Shown here: positions 61,609 to 64,000 of the stretch, one piece after another
Layout of the letters: every line of letters begins with the position of its first letter
Position numbering within the stretch: position 1 is the stretch's first letter
Origin: Actinomycetota bacterium
GTDB taxonomy: Bacteria > Actinomycetota > Actinomycetes > Actinomycetales > Microbacteriaceae
Direction of reading: 5' to 3'
Length of the DNA stretch: 64,000 nucleotides
NCBI GenBank assembly: GCA_020160915.1
Contig: JAIUPK010000002.1
Coordinates: 124,001-188,000 of the forward strand
Position numbers and translations under genes: made by a program
Notes under the pieces: model-generated
Databases searched by the model: none
Seen by the model: only the letters and a program-made list of their open reading frames with translations
What the model was told of the DNA's origin: nothing

Positions 61609-62124
61609 CTACCGCCGAAGTTCGAAGCTGGTCGTACCGATCTTCACCGGTGTGTTCAGCGGTACCTGCGTGGGAACGATCACGCGGACCGAGTCCAGGT
61701 ACGTGCCGTTGGTCGAGTCTAGGTCCTGGATGACCCAGCCCTCGTTCCACTTCAGGAGCCGAGCATGATGCGTCGACGTGTAGTCATCGCGGATGACGAG
61801 TCCCGATTCGCTCGAGCGACCGATGGTGAGCTGCTCCTCCGGAAGGTCGATCTCGAGACCCTCCTTCGCGCCCGACGTGATCACCAGCCGAGTGGCGTTG
61901 ACGGAGCCGATCGGGTCGTGCGCGACAGCGGGTTTCGGTGCCGGTGGGGCGGCTGCGGGCAGGGTGGCCGCGACCGGTGCGGCGACGCTGGCGGCGGGGA
62001 CGGGCATCCGTCTGGCCTTCTGACCGAAGAGGTCGGAGCGCAGGGCGTAGACGATAGAGAAGACGAAGCCCCACAGCACGGCGAGGAATGCCAGCCGCAG
62101 CAGGAGCAGTGTCAGTTCACTCAC
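61609..62124 (-). CDS. fhaB: FHA-domain protein with N-terminal membrane helix
   Basis: 171 residues: an N-terminal transmembrane helix (about 4-27), a Pro/Ala linker, and a C-terminal FHA domain with LTIGRSSESGLVI...STHHARL and STNGTYLDSVRV. Binds phosphothreonine on PknA/PknB substrates in the wall-synthesis complex. Overlaps fhaA by four bases. Confidence 0.93.
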   Translation of the reverse strand: MSELTLLLLRLAFLAVLWGFVFSIVYALRSDLFGQKARRMPVPAASVAAPVAATLPAAAPPAPKPAVAHDPIGSVNATRLVITSGAKEGLEIDLPEEQLTIGRSSESGLVIRDDYTSTHHARLLKWNEGWVIQDLDSTNGTYLDSVRVIVPTQVPLNTPVKIGTTSFELRR

Positions 62125-62840
62125 CGTGCACCACCCGGACGGTCGTTGCGCAGGTCGGCGAACTGGTCGACCTCGGCGGCCTGGGCGAGCACGCGGAACA
62201 CGATGCGGGTGCGGCCGATGTCGATCACCGAGTCGGGGGCAAGCGGGGCCTTGGCCACCGGCGTGCCGTTGAGCAGCGAGCCGTTGGTCGAACCCAGGTC
62301 GTTGACCTGTGCGCGGGTGCCGTCCCAGAGGATCTCGACATGCTTGCGCGAGATGCCGGTGTCATCCACGGTGATGTCGGCATCGCTGCCGCGTCCGATG
62401 ATCGTGCGCGAGTGGGTGATCGGGTACCGCTTGCCACCGATGTCGAGCACCGGGGTCCACGCGACGGCACCCTTCACGTTGGTCGAGGTGACGTCGATCA
62501 TTCCCTGGCTGAGCGAGGGGTCCTCGGCGAGAGCGATCGAGATGCCGCCCGCGAATGAGTAGTGCTGCGCGGCGGCGTGACGCTGCACGAGCTCGGTCAG
62601 CTCATCGATGAGCGTCGGGCCGAGGGCGACCATGCGCTGGTAGTCGACCGAGCCGAGCCGCACGGTGAAGGAGTTCGGCACCAGGATGCGGTCGCGCGAG
62701 ACGACCGCCGCCTTCGTGTCCAACTCGCGACGCAGGGCACTGGTGATCTCGACGGGCTGCAGACCACTCTTGAAGGTCTTGGCGAAAGCGCCGTTGACGG
62801 CGCGCTCAAGACCCTTCTCGAAGCTGTCCAGAAGACCCAA
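62121..62840 (-). CDS. fhaA: FHA-domain protein with N-terminal DUF3662 domain
   Basis: 239 residues: DUF3662 domain about 1-115 (MGLLDSFEKGLERAVNGAFAK) and a C-terminal FHA domain with IIGRGSDADITVDDTGISRKHVEI and GSTNGSLLNG. No long disordered linker as in mycobacterial FhaA. The start is TTG, preceded by GAGGAGAG. First gene of the fhaA-fhaB-pstP-rodA-pbpA-pknA-pknB cluster as seen in the window, with the MFS gene 30 bases upstream. Confidence 0.92.
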   Translation of the reverse strand: MGLLDSFEKGLERAVNGAFAKTFKSGLQPVEITSALRRELDTKAAVVSRDRILVPNSFTVRLGSVDYQRMVALGPTLIDELTELVQRHAAAQHYSFAGGISIALAEDPSLSQGMIDVTSTNVKGAVAWTPVLDIGGKRYPITHSRTIIGRGSDADITVDDTGISRKHVEILWDGTRAQVNDLGSTNGSLLNGTPVAKAPLAPDSVIDIGRTRIVFRVLAQAAEVDQFADLRNDRPGGAR

Positions 62841-62870
62841 GACTCTCCTCGTGATTGCCCGTACTGGTTA

Positions 62871-64000
62871 TCACGATGTTAGCCGGTGGTCCCGGGCGGA
62901 ACCTGTCCGCCACAGGGCGACCACCGCCGCGAAACCAACGAGTGCCATTCCCGCCAGCGCGAGGAAGCCCACGGTGAACGACCCCGTCGCATCCCGAAGC
63001 ACGCCGAGCAGCAGCGCCGAGGCGAACCCGCCGAGGTTCGCGCAGAAGTTGCCGAAGCCCGAACTGAGCCCCGCCACCCCCTGACCGAAGATGCGCGCGG
63101 GCACCGCGAAGAGCGGCCCGAAGTAGAGCTGGATGAACACCGCGAGCAGGGCGATGATCGCCAGCATGATCGGGATGCTGCTGACCTCGCCGAGCACGGC
63201 GAGCAGAAGCGTCATCGCCCCCAACGACACGGCGATCACCAGCAACGGCCTCTTCAGCCGGTCGGACAGGATGCCACCGCCGATGTTGGCCGGCGCCGTG
63301 ATCGCCGACGACACCGCGACGACGATGCCTGCAGCGCCGATCGCGAATCCGCGGTCCTCGATCAGGAAGGCGGGCAGCCAGAAGGTGAAGCCCGAGACGA
63401 TCCACAGTCGGGCGAACTGGATGACACCGAGCAGCCACCACGCCGCGGTGGACCACACCCACCGCGTCGGCGCGGACTTCGGCACCTCGCGGGGCGGGCC
63501 GTCGTCGCCGAGGAACCAGAACGCCACGAGCACGGCGAGCCCCAGCACCGACGACAGGATGATCACCCCGCGCCATCCGAGCGGGTCGACGAGCAGAGGC
63601 CCCGCGAGATTCACCACGATGTTCGACGAGAATCCGCCTGCGACGAAGAGTCCGAGGGCGGTGGCCCGCCGCGCCTCGGTGAAGTGTCGCGCGATCAGGA
63701 TCATGCCGGGGATGAACATGAAGGCACGGAAGATTCCGCCGATGGCCTGAGTGGCGAGCATCCAGCCGAAGTCGGTGCTGAGCGCGAAGGCGATGGCAAG
63801 AGCGTTGGCGCCGAGGATGCCGATGGCGAAGATGAGCTTCGGGCTCACGCGATCGGTGATGAGGCCCGCGGGTATCTGCATGAACGCGTACGACAGGGTG
63901 GCGACGGCGGCGAGCAGGCCGGCCTGCGAGAAGCTGAGGTCGAGTTCTGACCGGATCAGCGGCAGGAACAAGGCGATCGCGCCGACCGCAATCGCCTGCG
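62871..64000 (-). CDS. Major facilitator superfamily transporter, C-terminal part
   Basis: At least 376 residues; the frame runs off the right edge (the codons before the apparent first start, reading AIAVGAIAL, continue in frame, and that start is TTG). Motif A-like LITDRVSPKL and repeated transmembrane segments, about 11 visible, mark an MFS protein, probably of the nitrate/oligopeptide or organic-anion exporter type; the substrate cannot be told. It ends 30 bases before fhaA on the same strand. Confidence 0.82.
   Translation of the reverse strand, partial: QAIAVGAIALFLPLIRSELDLSFSQAGLLAAVATLSYAFMQIPAGLITDRVSPKLIFAIGILGANALAIAFALSTDFGWMLATQAIGGIFRAFMFIPGMILIARHFTEARRATALGLFVAGGFSSNIVVNLAGPLLVDPLGWRGVIILSSVLGLAVLVAFWFLGDDGPPREVPKSAPTRWVWSTAAWWLLGVIQFARLWIVSGFTFWLPAFLIEDRGFAIGAAGIVVAVSSAITAPANIGGGILSDRLKRPLLVIAVSLGAMTLLLAVLGEVSSIPIMLAIIALLAVFIQLYFGPLFAVPARIFGQGVAGLSSGFGNFCANLGGFASALLLGVLRDATGSFTVGFLALAGMALVGFAAVVALWRTGSARDHRLTS

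Overview
The window is high-GC (by eye about two-thirds G+C) and carries the chromosomal replication-origin neighbourhood of an actinobacterium, most likely a Microbacteriaceae relative. Support comes from the gene order rpmH-dnaA-dnaN-gnd-recF-dciA-gyrB-gyrA-tRNA-Ile-tRNA-Ala; the FHA/PP2C/RodA/PBP/PknA/PknB cluster with CrgA, rhomboid and class E sortase nearby; the actinobacterial Ino1, DUF6049-MurJ and TrxBA block; many leaderless-type starts; and a dispersed GGTTGAGTAG/GTATCGAAAC palindromic repeat. No rRNA, insertion sequence, integrase, CRISPR array or prophage is visible.

Layout. 1-8.5 kb: tail of an F420-type LLM oxidoreductase, a zinc-uptake operon (znuA-znuC-znuB-zur), an unusually repeat-rich spacer, and a 2-oxoacid dehydrogenase cluster (E1 alpha, E1 beta, E2) behind a HisC-like aminotransferase. 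8.5-12.9 kb: holin-like membrane protein, a WXG-motif protein overlapping a secreted-hydrolase-like gene, a low-molecular-weight phosphotyrosine phosphatase coupled to purB, and small membrane proteins. 13.5-17.1 kb: dnaB and rpsF-ssb-rpsR-rplI. 17.2-24.6 kb: ino1, CCA-adding enzyme, DUF6049 protein, murJ, trxB-trxA. 24.7-28.0 kb: methyltransferase, aminotransferase, D-Ala-D-Ala-ligase-like enzyme, GNAT protein. 28-33 kb: parB-parA with two parS sites, rsmG, jag, yidC, yidD, rnpA, rpmH, all transcribed away from the origin. 33-44 kb: oriC candidates on both sides of dnaA, then dnaN-gnd-recF-dciA-gyrB-gyrA-DUF3566 and two tRNAs, also transcribed away from the origin. 44.3-50.5 kb: an accessory segment between tRNA-Ala and ppiA, holding a membrane protein/HTH pair, an MDR dehydrogenase, and a tightly overlapped four-gene envelope operon with a Tat-exported metallophosphoesterase. 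50.6-64 kb: ppiA, rhomboid, crgA, sortase, a 53-residue membrane protein, pabA, then the pknB-pknA-pbpA-rodA-pstP-fhaB-fhaA cluster and a truncated MFS transporter.

The genes combine into chromosome replication and segregation (DnaA, DnaN, RecF, DciA, DnaB, gyrase, ParAB-parS), membrane protein insertion (YidC, YidD, Jag), and cell-wall growth control (MurJ, RodA, PBP, PknA/B, PstP, FhaA/B, CrgA). The observations most worth a second look are: the palindromic repeat that supplies the stop codons of three genes; the WXG/hydrolase pair; the envelope phosphoesterase operon; a Cys-Cys mini-ORF before trxB and an 11-codon mini-ORF between dnaA and dnaN; a parS site that contains the parA start codon; and the structured spacer at 3.6-3.9 kb. 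All calls come from reading the sequence; no database search was run.
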